A DNA stretch of 64,000 bases from DATJKD01 sp963834855 (GTDB lineage Bacteria > Pseudomonadota > Gammaproteobacteria > Steroidobacterales > Steroidobacteraceae). Positions 28,632-36,959 of the stretch are shown piece after piece (within the stretch, counting starts at the first letter, position 1; every line of letters begins with the position of its first letter). Under the pieces are notes generated by a model. That model saw only the letters and a program-made list of their open reading frames with translations. It did no database searches and was not told where the DNA came from. The position numbers and the translations under genes are program-made. The stretch is from the NCBI GenBank assembly GCA_963834855.1, contig CAWIDH010000004.1, positions 1-64,000 on the forward strand, in the 5' to 3' direction.

Positions 28632-29485
28632 ACGACGCTCGACCTGGCGGCCAGGGCAGCTGGCTGCGACGCCTGGTGGAATCGCTTTCCGGAGAACCGC
28701 GCGATCTCGAGCAGCTCTCCGACGTGCTCGCCGACGCCAAGGACCGCGGGCTGATCGAGGCCGACGTGCTGTCGATGATGGAAGGCGTGCTGCAGGTCTC
28801 GTCGACCCAGGTCCGCGACGTGATGGTGCCGCGCGCACAGATGGTCGTGGTGCAGCGCGAGGATCCACCGGAGAGAATCCTGCCCGCCGTCATCGAATCC
28901 GGCCACTCGCGCTTTCCGGTGGTTGGCGAGGATCGCGACGAGGTCGTCGGCATCCTGCTCGCGAAGGACCTGCTGCGCTACTTCGCGCAGGGGACCACCG
29001 CCAGCTTCGACATCCGCGAGGTCCTGCGGCCGGCCGTGTTCATCCCGGAGAGCAAACGGCTCAACGTGCTGCTCCGGGAATTCCGCAACAGCCACAACCA
29101 CATGGCGATCGTCGTGGACGAATACGGCGGCGTGTCGGGGCTGCTGACCATCGAGGACGTGCTCGAGCAGATCGTGGGCGACATCGGAGACGAGTACGAC
29201 GTCGACGACGTCGAGGGCATCCGCAAGGAGACGGAGCGGACCTTCGCGGTGCCTGCGCTCACGCGGATCGAGGAGTTCAACGACGTCTTCGACACGAAGT
29301 TCTCCGACGAGGATGCGGACACCATCGGCGGTCTCGTGCTGCACGAGCTGGGGCGCATGCCTCGGCGCGGCGAAGCCATCGAGCTGGGCGGGCTCGAGCT
29401 CAAGGTGCTGCGCGCCGACCGGCGGCGCATCGAGACGCTGCGCGTGACGACGCCGCGCGACTTCGAGCTCAAGCGCTCGGACTGA
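28628..29485 (+). CDS. ybeX: CBS-domain protein YbeX/CorC
   Basis: Cytosolic CorC/HlyC-type protein of 285 residues linked to magnesium efflux and ribosome function in enterobacteria. Two CBS motifs are visible (TQVRDVMVPRAQMVVVQRED; NHMAIVVDEYGGVSGLLTIE followed by DVLEQIVGDIGDEYD), then the CorC C-terminal domain (TIGGLVLHELGRMPRRGEAI). It starts four bases before the ybeY stop and is followed by lnt after five bases. Confidence 0.94.
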   Translation: MNDARPGGQGSWLRRLVESLSGEPRDLEQLSDVLADAKDRGLIEADVLSMMEGVLQVSSTQVRDVMVPRAQMVVVQREDPPERILPAVIESGHSRFPVVGEDRDEVVGILLAKDLLRYFAQGTTASFDIREVLRPAVFIPESKRLNVLLREFRNSHNHMAIVVDEYGGVSGLLTIEDVLEQIVGDIGDEYDVDDVEGIRKETERTFAVPALTRIEEFNDVFDTKFSDEDADTIGGLVLHELGRMPRRGEAIELGGLELKVLRADRRRIETLRVTTPRDFELKRSD

Positions 29486-29490
29486 GCTGC

Positions 29491-31065
29491 GTGCCGGGCC
29501 GCAACCCGCCGCTGCCAGCGGCCGCCACTCGCCGCACGGCGGCCGCGCTGGACCTGGTCTCGCGCCGCGGGCGGTGGATCGCGCTCACCGCCGGGTTCGT
29601 GCTCGCGGGAGCGTTCGCGCCCCTGGGTGTCGCCGTGCTCAGTGTCGCCTGTCCGGCGATCCTTTTTCTCTTGTGGCACGGGGCCACGCCGCGCGAGGCT
29701 GCCTGGCGCGGTTTCCTGTTCACCGGCGCCACCTTTCTCGCCGGAACGTACTGGCTGTATCACAGCGTCCACGAGATCGGGCACGCGCCGCTGCCCATCG
29801 CCATCCTCCTCATGCTCGGGCTGGTCGGGATCATGGGGGCCTACACCGCGACAACCGGCTACCTCATCGCCCGGTTCGCGCCTGCCGCGGGCGCCGCGCG
29901 CTGGATGCTGTTGCTGCCCGCGTCCTGGGTGCTCGTTGAATGGCTGCGCGGCTGGCTCCTCAGCGGGTTTCCGTGGCTGGCGCTGGGTTATGCGCACCTC
30001 GATACGCCGCTCTCGGGGTACGCGCCCGTCGTCGGTGTCTACGGCGTCAGCCTCGCGGCGGTGTTCACTGCGGGGGCCTTCGTGACGATGCTGCTCGGGG
30101 CGCGCCGCGCGCGATGGATCGCCGTGGTCGCCGTCGTCGGCGTCTGGGCAGCGGGCGCACTGCTCACGCGGATCACGTGGACCTCGCCGCGCGATCGCGA
30201 GCTCACGGTTGCAATGGTACAGGGCGCCGTGCCGCAGACGCTGAAATGGGAAGCAGGACAGCGCGAGCGCACGCAGCGCCTGTACCTGGGACTGTCGCAA
30301 CCGCACTTCGGCGTCGATCTCGTGGTGTGGCCGGAGGCCTCGATACCCGCGCTCGCCAGCGACCTTGGGGAATTCCTGGGCGCAGTGCGCGCCGAGGCGG
30401 CCGCCCGCGGGTCGGCGCTGATCATGGGGCTGCTGCGCCACGACCAGGCGACCGACCATTACTTCAATGCGATGGTCGCCTGGAACCCGGAGCAGCCGAG
30501 CGTGGAGGAGTGGTACGCCAAGCGCCGCCTGGTCCCGTTCGGCGAGTTCTTCCCGGTGCCGGCCGCCGTGCGCTCCTGGCTCAAGCTGATGAGCCTGCCG
30601 TATTCCGATTTCGAACCGGGATCGGACCGCCAGGAACCGCTCGAGGCCGCGGGCGAGAGGCTCGCACCGACGATCTGTTACGAGGACGCCTATGCTGCAG
30701 ACCAGCGGCGCATCGTGCGCGACTCGACTGTGCTCGTGAACGTGAGCAACGACGCCTGGTTCGGCGATTCGACGGCACCGCACCAGCACCTGGACATCAG
30801 CCGGATGCGCGCGCTCGAGGCGGCACGGCCGACGCTGCGCGCGACCAACGACGGCATCACCGCATTGATCGGCCACGACGGCCGCGTGCTCGCCCGCCTG
30901 GCGCAATTCGAGCCGGGTGTGCTGACCGGCAGCGTGACGCCGCGCACCGGGCTCACGCCGTATCTGCGTCTCGGCAATGCGCCAGTGCTCCTGCTGGTGG
31001 CGCTCGGCATCTTCGCGGGGCTTGCCCGCCGCGGCGCCACCCATTCAGCCGGGACGGGCGCATGA
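29491..31065 (+). CDS. lnt: Apolipoprotein N-acyltransferase
   Basis: Inner-membrane enzyme that N-acylates the lipidated Cys of lipoproteins. GTG start, 524 residues: six to seven hydrophobic N-terminal segments (~30-225), a periplasmic nitrilase-like domain and a final membrane segment (APVLLLVALGIFAGLA). The catalytic triad is visible: Glu282 in VVWPEASIP, Lys344 in YAKRRLVPFGE and Cys396 in TICYEDAY. It ends the miaB operon; repeat R2 starts about 20 bases downstream. Confidence 0.97.
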   Translation: MPGRNPPLPAAATRRTAAALDLVSRRGRWIALTAGFVLAGAFAPLGVAVLSVACPAILFLLWHGATPREAAWRGFLFTGATFLAGTYWLYHSVHEIGHAPLPIAILLMLGLVGIMGAYTATTGYLIARFAPAAGAARWMLLLPASWVLVEWLRGWLLSGFPWLALGYAHLDTPLSGYAPVVGVYGVSLAAVFTAGAFVTMLLGARRARWIAVVAVVGVWAAGALLTRITWTSPRDRELTVAMVQGAVPQTLKWEAGQRERTQRLYLGLSQPHFGVDLVVWPEASIPALASDLGEFLGAVRAEAAARGSALIMGLLRHDQATDHYFNAMVAWNPEQPSVEEWYAKRRLVPFGEFFPVPAAVRSWLKLMSLPYSDFEPGSDRQEPLEAAGERLAPTICYEDAYAADQRRIVRDSTVLVNVSNDAWFGDSTAPHQHLDISRMRALEAARPTLRATNDGITALIGHDGRVLARLAQFEPGVLTGSVTPRTGLTPYLRLGNAPVLLLVALGIFAGLARRGATHSAGTGA

Positions 31066-31096
31066 CTGAACGCGGGCCGGCCGCGGTGGCTCGCTA

Positions 31097-31174
31097 CTCG
31101 CCGGCGCTCGGCCCGGGTGCCTCGTGGCCCGCTTGCTCGCCGGCGCTCGGCCCGGGTGCCTCGTGGGCCGCTGG
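31097..31174 (+). repeat. Two tandem 39-bp units at the left end of R2
   Basis: CTCGCCGGCGCTCGGCCCGG followed by GTGCCTCGTGG occurs at 31097 and again at 31136, a 39-base period. The same module, once, opens R1 (CTCGCCGGCGCTCGGCCCGG at about 20176-20195) and closes R3 in inverted form (53319-53344). Confidence 0.75.
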
Positions 31175-31583
31175 CCACGATCAACGATCATGCAGGGCAA
31201 AAGAGGGTGCCCCGCACGTTCTGTCGGAGCACGCCGCGTCGTCAGTGGTATCGCGGAATCGTCGCAGAGTCATGACTTCCGAGTGCCCGCGACGTCTACC
31301 TGTGATTGGTCAGGCGTCGTCGCGGCCACGAGACACCCGGTCCAAACGCCGGCTCGCCGATGCCGCGGTGGCGTCCGGCGCGTCGATGCCACGGCTGTGT
31401 CACGAGCCGACGCGTGGACGCGGTGTATCCCAGCCGCGACGAGGCATCGGTGTGCGCAGGTGGACGTCGCGGACCACTCTCGAGCGAAGACGCCTCGACG
31501 ATTCCGCGATACCAACGACCGTTCGGCGTGCGCCGACACGAACGTGCGGGGCACCATCTTCAGCCCTGCAACGACCTTCGATC

Positions 31584-31729
31584 GTAGTGAGCGGCTGCGG
31601 ATACACGCCGGCGCGGCGGGCGCGTCGCGAGCTGCGGCTGTTGTGTGTACTCGGCCGTGAACGTGTCGATCCGATGCAACCGCGCATGTCGCCGGGAGGA
31701 GAGCTCGTAGTGAGCGGCTGGGGATACAC
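31584..31729 (+). repeat. 23-bp direct repeat flanking a ~100-bp insert in R2
   Basis: GTAGTGAGCGGCTG followed by C or G and then GGATACAC is found at 31584-31606 and 31707-31729, one mismatch apart. The ~100 bases between (31607-31706) do not resemble R1 or R3. It looks like an insertion or a partial duplication at the element's right end. Confidence 0.65.
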
Positions 31730-31813
31730 CGCGGCCGGGCGTCGGCGAGCAGCAGCCACCGCGGCCGGGCGTCGGCGAGCAGGAGCCACCGCAGTCGGGC
31801 GCCGGCGAGCAGC
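31727..31813 (+). repeat. Three tandem ~30-bp units at the right end of R2
   Basis: Units beginning CACCGCGGCCGGGCGTCGGC (31727, 31757) and a diverged third (31787, 27 bases, CACCGCAGTCGGGCGCCGGC). A fourth partial unit begins at 31814. This is the same unit as in R1 (20643-20702). Confidence 0.75.
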
Positions 31814-31912
31814 CACCGCGGCGGGATGCGCCGCGGCGCGCAGGGTCATGGCATGCGCGCGATCGCGGGCGTATGCTCGAACAGACATCGGTGCGGAACG
31901 GAGGGTCACGTC

Positions 31913-32362
31913 ATGCCGTTCTCGAAGCTGCAGCATCTGCTCGACGCGAATCACGTCAAGTACACCAGGATCAGTCACTCGCCCGCGTATACCGCGCAGG
32001 AAATCGCGGCCGCGGCGCACGTACCCGGCCGGGAGCTTGCGAAGACCGTCATCGTGGACATCGACGGCAAGCTCGCCATGGTCGTGCAGACGGCTTCGTC
32101 GAAGGTACCGCTGGGGCGGGTCAAGGCAGCGGCCGGTGCACGCGACGTGCATCTCGTCGGTGAACCCGAGTTCAGGGACCGCTTCCCCGACTGCGAAACC
32201 GGGGCGATGCCACCGTTCGGCAATCTCTACGGCATGGAGGTCTTCGTCGCCGAGGACCTGACCGAGGACGAGGAGATCGCCTTCAACGCCGGCACCCACA
32301 CCGAGCTGATCCGCCTCAAGTATCGCGATTTCGCGAACCTGGTGCACCCGACGATCATCTAG
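31913..32362 (+). CDS. YbaK/EbsC-family aminoacyl-tRNA deacylase
   Basis: Stand-alone editing-domain protein of 149 residues (MPFSKLQHLLDANHVKYTRI). Family hallmarks: HSPAYTAQEIAAAAHVPGRE, LAKTVIVDIDGKLAMVVQ and the C-terminal GAMPPFGNLYGMEVFVAEDL with GTHTELIRLKYRDFANLV. Members hydrolyse misacylated tRNAs (for example Ala- or Cys-tRNA(Pro)); which one cannot be decided here. The ATG at 31913 is preceded by CGGAGGGTCACGTC. It lies between repeat R2 and leuS. Confidence 0.88.
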   Translation: MPFSKLQHLLDANHVKYTRISHSPAYTAQEIAAAAHVPGRELAKTVIVDIDGKLAMVVQTASSKVPLGRVKAAAGARDVHLVGEPEFRDRFPDCETGAMPPFGNLYGMEVFVAEDLTEDEEIAFNAGTHTELIRLKYRDFANLVHPTII

Positions 32363-32391
32363 GCGCCTGCCTCCGCGCAGGGCGGCGCGAA

Positions 32392-32421
32392 TTGGTGCCG
32401 GGTGGGCGGCTCCGCTATCCT
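32392..32421 (+). promoter_or_regulatory. Possible leuS promoter
   Basis: TTGGTG (32392-32397), 18-base spacer, TATCCT (32416-32421), 30 bases before the leuS ATG. Only moderate hexamer matches. Confidence 0.35.
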
Positions 32422-32451
32422 TGCCAGCCCACCGAGCCACCCTGACCGGAC

Positions 32452-35037
32452 ATGCAGGACCGTTACGATCCGGCCGTCGTCGAGCCGGAGGCCCAGCGTT
32501 ACTGGGACGAGCACAAGAGCTTCGCGGTCCGGGAGGACCCGCAGCGGCCGAAGTACTACTGCCTGTGCATGTTTCCGTATCCCAGCGGACGCCTGCACAT
32601 GGGGCACGTGCGCAACTACACCATCGGCGACGTGCTGACACGTTACATGCGTATGCAGGGCTGCAACGTACTGCAGCCGATGGGCTGGGATGCGTTCGGC
32701 CTGCCCGCCGAGAACGCCGCGATGGCGAACGGCGTACCGCCGGCGCGCTGGACGTACGCGAACATCGACGCAATGAAGCGGCAGATGCGCCCGCTCGGGT
32801 TCGGCATCGACTGGAGCCGCGAGCTTGCCACCTGCCGGCCCGAGTACTACCGCTGGAACCAGTGGCTGTTCCTGCGGATGCTCGAGCGCGGTATCGCCTA
32901 CCGCCGCACGGGCCTCGTCAACTGGGACCCGGTCGACCAGACAGTGCTCGCCAACGAGCAGGTGATCGACGGCCGCGGCTGGCGCACGGGCGCGCTCGTC
33001 GAGAAGCGCGAGATCCCGATGTATTACCTGCGCATCACGGACTACGCGGAGGACCTGCTCGCCTCGCTCGAGGATCTGCCGGGCTGGCCGGAACGCGTCA
33101 AGCTGATGCAATCGAACTGGATCGGCCGCTCCGAGGGTCTCGAGCTCGAGTTCGAGGTCGAGGGCGGCCACGAGCCGCTGGGCGTCTTCACGACGCGACC
33201 CGACACGCTCTACGGCGTCACCTACATGGCGGTCGCCGCGGAGCATCCGCTCGCGCAGCGCGCCGCGAAATCGGATCCGGAACTTCAGGCCTTCATCGCC
33301 GAGTGCCAGCGCAGTGGCGTTACCGAGGCGGCGCTCGAGACGATGGAGAAGCGCGGCATGCCGCTCGGCGTGCACGCGATCCATCCGCTCACAGGCGACC
33401 GCATCCCTGTCTGGGTCGCTAACTTCGTGCTGATGGGCTATGGCACGGGAGCGGTCATGGCGGTTCCGGCGCACGACCAGCGCGACTGGGAGTTCGCTCG
33501 ACGTTACGGGCTGCGCATCCACCAGGTCATCGAGCCCCTGGACGGTCGCCTGGTCGACCTCGACGCGGGCGCGTACGTCGAGCACGGCCGGCTCATCAAT
33601 TCCGGGCGCTTCGACGGGCTCGACTTCGACGAGGCGTTCGACGCGATCTCGAAGTCCTTCGAGGCGACCGGCCGTGGCCAGCGCCGGGTGCACTGGCGGC
33701 TGCGCGACTGGGGAATCTCCCGGCAGCGTTACTGGGGTTGCCCGATTCCGCTGATCCATTGCGAGGCCTGCGGCGACGTCCCTGTGCCGGACGAGGACCT
33801 GCCGGTCGTGCTGCCGGAGAACCTCGTGCCCGACGGCAGCGGCAACCCGCTCGCGAAGCTCGCCTCGTTCGTGAACTGCCGCTGCCCGCGCTGCGGCAAG
33901 GCCGCCCGGCGCGAGACCGACACGATGGACACCTTCGTCGACTCGTCGTGGTACTACTTCCGGTACGCGAGCCCCGGCAACGACCGCGCAATGGTCGACG
34001 AGCGGGCCGGGTACTGGATGGCGGTGGACCAGTACATCGGCGGCATCGAGCACGCGATCCTGCACCTGCTCTATTCGCGGTTCTGGACGCGGGTGATGCG
34101 CGACGTCGGCCTGACCACGATCAAGGAACCCTTCACCAACCTGCTGACGCAGGGCATGGTCCTGAACGAGATCTACTTCCGGAAGCCGGCCGCCGGGCGC
34201 ATCACGTACTTCAACCCGGCGGAGGTCGAGGTGCGCACCGACGAGCGCGGAGCGCGGGTCGGCGCCGTACTGCGCGACGACGGCCAGCCCGTCGAGTTCG
34301 GCGGCGTCGGCACGATGTCGAAATCGAAGAACAACGGCGTGGACCCGGATGCGCTGGTGACGAAGTACGGCGCGGACACCGCGCGGCTGTTCATGATGTT
34401 CGCCTCGCCGCCCGAGCACACGCTCGAGTGGTCGGACGAGGGCGTCGAGGGCGCCTACCGTTTCATGAAGCGGCTCTGGAGGGCCGTCCACGCCCACGTG
34501 AGCGGGGCAGCGGCGCCACCGCTCGACAAGCCCTCGCTCGATGCGCGACAGCGCGACATCCGCCGGCAGGTACACGAGACGCTCGCCAAGGTCACCGTCG
34601 ACATCGGCCGCAGGCGTCACTTCAACACGGCGATCGCGGCGGTGATGGAGCTCCTGAACTCACTGGCGCGCTTCGACGATCGTTCGCCCCAGGGCAGGGC
34701 CGTGCTGCAGGAGGCGCTCGAATACGTCGTGCTGATGCTGGCGCCGATCGTGCCGCATGCCTGCCACCGGCTGTGGCACGAGCTCGGTCATCGCGACGCC
34801 GTCGTCGATGCGCGCTGGCCCGCGGTGGACCCGGATGCGCTCGTGCGCACGACGATCGAGGTCGTCGTGCAGGTGAACGGAAAGCTGCGAGGTCGCATCA
34901 GCGTGCCCGCGGACGCCGATGAGGCGCACGTGCGGGCCGTCGCGCTTGCCGATCCCAACGTGCAACGTTTCGTCGAGGGCAAGCCGGTGCGCATGTTCAA
35001 GTACGTCACCGGCAGACTCGCCAATGTCGTCGTCTGA
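32452..35037 (+). CDS. leuS: Leucyl-tRNA synthetase
   Basis: Class Ia aminoacyl-tRNA synthetase charging tRNA(Leu), 861 residues. The HIGH motif is HMGH (49-52, in YPSGRLHMGHVRNYTIGDVL); the CP1 editing domain shows FTTRPDTLYGVTYMAVA and GYGTGAVMAVPAHDQRDWEF; the KMSKS loop is GTMSKSKNNGVDP. Zinc-like CxxC pairs occur at CEACG and CRCPRCG. Its end overlaps the lptE start. Confidence 0.98.
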   Translation: MQDRYDPAVVEPEAQRYWDEHKSFAVREDPQRPKYYCLCMFPYPSGRLHMGHVRNYTIGDVLTRYMRMQGCNVLQPMGWDAFGLPAENAAMANGVPPARWTYANIDAMKRQMRPLGFGIDWSRELATCRPEYYRWNQWLFLRMLERGIAYRRTGLVNWDPVDQTVLANEQVIDGRGWRTGALVEKREIPMYYLRITDYAEDLLASLEDLPGWPERVKLMQSNWIGRSEGLELEFEVEGGHEPLGVFTTRPDTLYGVTYMAVAAEHPLAQRAAKSDPELQAFIAECQRSGVTEAALETMEKRGMPLGVHAIHPLTGDRIPVWVANFVLMGYGTGAVMAVPAHDQRDWEFARRYGLRIHQVIEPLDGRLVDLDAGAYVEHGRLINSGRFDGLDFDEAFDAISKSFEATGRGQRRVHWRLRDWGISRQRYWGCPIPLIHCEACGDVPVPDEDLPVVLPENLVPDGSGNPLAKLASFVNCRCPRCGKAARRETDTMDTFVDSSWYYFRYASPGNDRAMVDERAGYWMAVDQYIGGIEHAILHLLYSRFWTRVMRDVGLTTIKEPFTNLLTQGMVLNEIYFRKPAAGRITYFNPAEVEVRTDERGARVGAVLRDDGQPVEFGGVGTMSKSKNNGVDPDALVTKYGADTARLFMMFASPPEHTLEWSDEGVEGAYRFMKRLWRAVHAHVSGAAAPPLDKPSLDARQRDIRRQVHETLAKVTVDIGRRRHFNTAIAAVMELLNSLARFDDRSPQGRAVLQEALEYVVLMLAPIVPHACHRLWHELGHRDAVVDARWPAVDPDALVRTTIEVVVQVNGKLRGRISVPADADEAHVRAVALADPNVQRFVEGKPVRMFKYVTGRLANVVV

Positions 35038-35563
35038 TCTCGTTCGCGCGCTTTCGCGTGCTTTCGTGGCCATCTCTGATTCTTCCTGTCGGTTGTTTTC
35101 GTGTGTTTTCGTGGCCATTCCGCTTTCTTCCTGCGGCTTTCACCTGCAGGGTTCCACGGACCTGCCGGCCGACGTGCGCCTCGTGTACGTCGCCACGGCC
35201 GACGAGCTGACCCCGTTCTCGGTGGAGTTGCGGGAAGCGCTGACCCGTAACGGCGCGCAGCTCGCGCCTGCGGCGGGCGCCGCCGACGCCGTCGTGCGCG
35301 TGCAGCGCGACCGCACCGGACGGCGGGTGCTGTCGGTGTCGGCGCGCAACACGCCCGAGGAATTCGAGGTCTTCTACGTCGTCGACTACTCGATCGACCG
35401 CGGCGGGAAGGAAGTCGTGCCCAGCCAGACGCTGGAGCGCACCCGCAGTTTCAGCTTCGACGAGGCGGACCTGCTCGCCAAGGACCGCGAGGAGGACATC
35501 CTGCGCGAGGCAATGGCGCGGGACATCGCTTCGCTCGTCGTACGGCGGCTGGGGTCGCTCTGA
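35024..35563 (+). CDS. lptE: LPS-assembly lipoprotein LptE
   Basis: Outer-membrane partner of LptD in LPS insertion. The mature region, CGFHLQGSTDLPADVRLVYV through LSVSARNTPEEFEVFYVVDY to ARDIASLVVRRL, is LptE-like, and the place after leuS is canonical. The ATG at 35024 overlaps leuS by 14 bases and gives 179 residues. The leader is odd: a 15-residue in-frame duplication gives two lipobox-like segments, AFVAISDSSC (to Cys22) and VFVAIPLSSC (to Cys37). Cys37 before GFHLQG is the expected lipidation site. A TTG at 35093 would give a shorter signal peptide. Confidence 0.88.
   Translation: MSSSDLVRALSRAFVAISDSSCRLFSCVFVAIPLSSCGFHLQGSTDLPADVRLVYVATADELTPFSVELREALTRNGAQLAPAAGAADAVVRVQRDRTGRRVLSVSARNTPEEFEVFYVVDYSIDRGGKEVVPSQTLERTRSFSFDEADLLAKDREEDILREAMARDIASLVVRRLGSL
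35058..35136. repeat. 45-bp-period direct repeat inside the lptE leader
   Basis: Two copies of a ~34-base unit: 35058-35092 and 35103-35136, each with CTTTCGTGGCCAT or TTTTCGTGGCCAT followed by TTCTTCCTG. The period of 45 bases keeps the reading frame. The reverse strand carries the CACGAAA-type word several times. It is less GC-rich than the flanking genes. Confidence 0.75.
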
Positions 35564-35578
35564 GCGGCGCGGGATACG

Positions 35579-36949
35579 CTACGCCGGATTCGCCGTGAGC
35601 TGCAGCGCCCGTCCCTCGCCGTCGATGCTCGTGAGCACGATCGGCCGTCGCCAGATCTTGACGAGGTAGTCGAGCACCTTCGCGCTGCGCTCGTGATCGA
35701 GGCCGCGCCCGTCGGTGGCGTGGTCGTGCGCGAGCTCCAGGGTGCCGTCGACACGCAGGCGATCGACGGCGACGTTCGGCGCACCGAAGCTGTACTTCGG
35801 CCGCAGCAACGCCTCGTGCAGCGCGTCGATTTCCTCGGCCTGCACCTGGTAAGGTCCCCGCGCAGGTCCCTGGAAGCGGAACAGGTTGAGCTCCGTCGCG
35901 GCCTCGCTGGTCAGGTGTTCGCGGATGAACGCGAAGTCGTCGTTCTGCTCCATCACGCGACGGGCGTGGGCAATGCCGTGCTGCTCGACGATGCGTTCCC
36001 AGAGCGAGAAGCCCAGGTGATAGGGGTTGATGTCGAGTGAGGCGCGTTGCCCGTGACCGGCGGGGCGTACGACGTCGGAGTGGCACTTGATCGCGTCGAC
36101 GTAGTCCTCCGCCGGCAGGAACTCGGCCTCGCGCAGCAACCGCGCGTGCCAGTACGACGCCCACCCCTCGTTCATGATCTGGCAGGCGAACACCGGGTAG
36201 AAATAGAACGATTCGGCGCGCACCGCGAGGAAGATGTCCCGTTCCCAGGGCTCGAGCTCCGGTGCGTACTGCGCGATGAACCAGAGCAGGTCGCGTTCCG
36301 GGTGTGGCGGCGTCTGCGGGCGCGGAGCAGGCGCGAGGCTCGCCGGCTCAGGCGCGACGTCGGGCCCGAGCGTGCGGAAGCGCCGGATGAACGTATCGTC
36401 GAGCGACTCAGGCTTCCGGCCCTCGTCCGGGTAGCGCGGCCGGTTGAGCAGGGCGTCGAGATTGACGTGCTGCTCCAGTGCGAGCGCGGCATCGAGCACC
36501 GCCTCGACCCGTTCCGCTCCGTGCGCCTCGATCGCCTCGCCGATCTGGCGAGCGTGCGCCGCCGCCTTCTCGACGATCTGCTCGCCGACCTGCGCGGCGC
36601 TGCGCCGGAAGAGCAGATTGCAGCTCGAGAAATCGGCGTGGCCGAGCACGTGCGCGGCAACCAGCACGTTCTCCGCGTTGCTGTTGTTGCGCGCGAGATA
36701 GGCGCGGCCCGGATTGCCGGGGAACACGACCTCGAACAGCCTCGACAGGCCCATCCTGTGCTGGACGAGCCGGTAGATGTAGCGCACGCCGAACGACCAG
36801 TGCGGCATGCGCACCGGCAGGCCGTAGATCGCGATCTCCATCATCATGCTGTCGGGCACGGCCTCGAACTCGACCGGGTGATAGTCGAGCCCCGCGCTGC
36901 GCGCGAGCGCCTCGATCTGCGCAAGGTAGGTGCGCCAGCCCTCGCTCAT
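35579..36949 (-). CDS. SpoVR-family protein
   Basis: SpoVR family (YcgB of Escherichia coli), a cytoplasmic protein with unknown biochemical role, usually linked to PrkA and YeaH/YhbH. The start at 36949 (MSEGWRTYLAQIEALARSAG) gives 456 residues. Family hallmarks are YRLVQHRMGLSRLFEVVFPG, MNEGWASYWHARLLREAEFL and PYHLGFSLWERIVEQHG. Last gene of prkA-yeaH-spoVR, ten bases after yeaH, and convergent with lptE (15-base gap). Confidence 0.94.
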   Translation of the reverse strand: MSEGWRTYLAQIEALARSAGLDYHPVEFEAVPDSMMMEIAIYGLPVRMPHWSFGVRYIYRLVQHRMGLSRLFEVVFPGNPGRAYLARNNSNAENVLVAAHVLGHADFSSCNLLFRRSAAQVGEQIVEKAAAHARQIGEAIEAHGAERVEAVLDAALALEQHVNLDALLNRPRYPDEGRKPESLDDTFIRRFRTLGPDVAPEPASLAPAPRPQTPPHPERDLLWFIAQYAPELEPWERDIFLAVRAESFYFYPVFACQIMNEGWASYWHARLLREAEFLPAEDYVDAIKCHSDVVRPAGHGQRASLDINPYHLGFSLWERIVEQHGIAHARRVMEQNDDFAFIREHLTSEAATELNLFRFQGPARGPYQVQAEEIDALHEALLRPKYSFGAPNVAVDRLRVDGTLELAHDHATDGRGLDHERSAKVLDYLVKIWRRPIVLTSIDGEGRALQLTANPA

Positions 36950-36959
36950 CGCTGCGTCC

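Larger units (their letters stand above)
31085..31830 (+). repeat. Dispersed nested-inverted-repeat element, copy R2
   Basis: Second copy, same orientation as R1, filling the lnt-ybaK gap of 847 bases. Core 31175-31587 (413 bases): left arm 31175-31302, right arm 31456-31587, centre 31303-31455. Conserved terminal inverted repeats are 31206-31264 and 31496-31556. AGTCATGACT is at 31268-31277. Unlike R1 and R3 it carries an extra 123-base period at its right end (31584-31729) and longer tandem arrays on both sides. The last ~80 bases (31831-31912) before ybaK hold no recognisable element. Confidence 0.85.
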
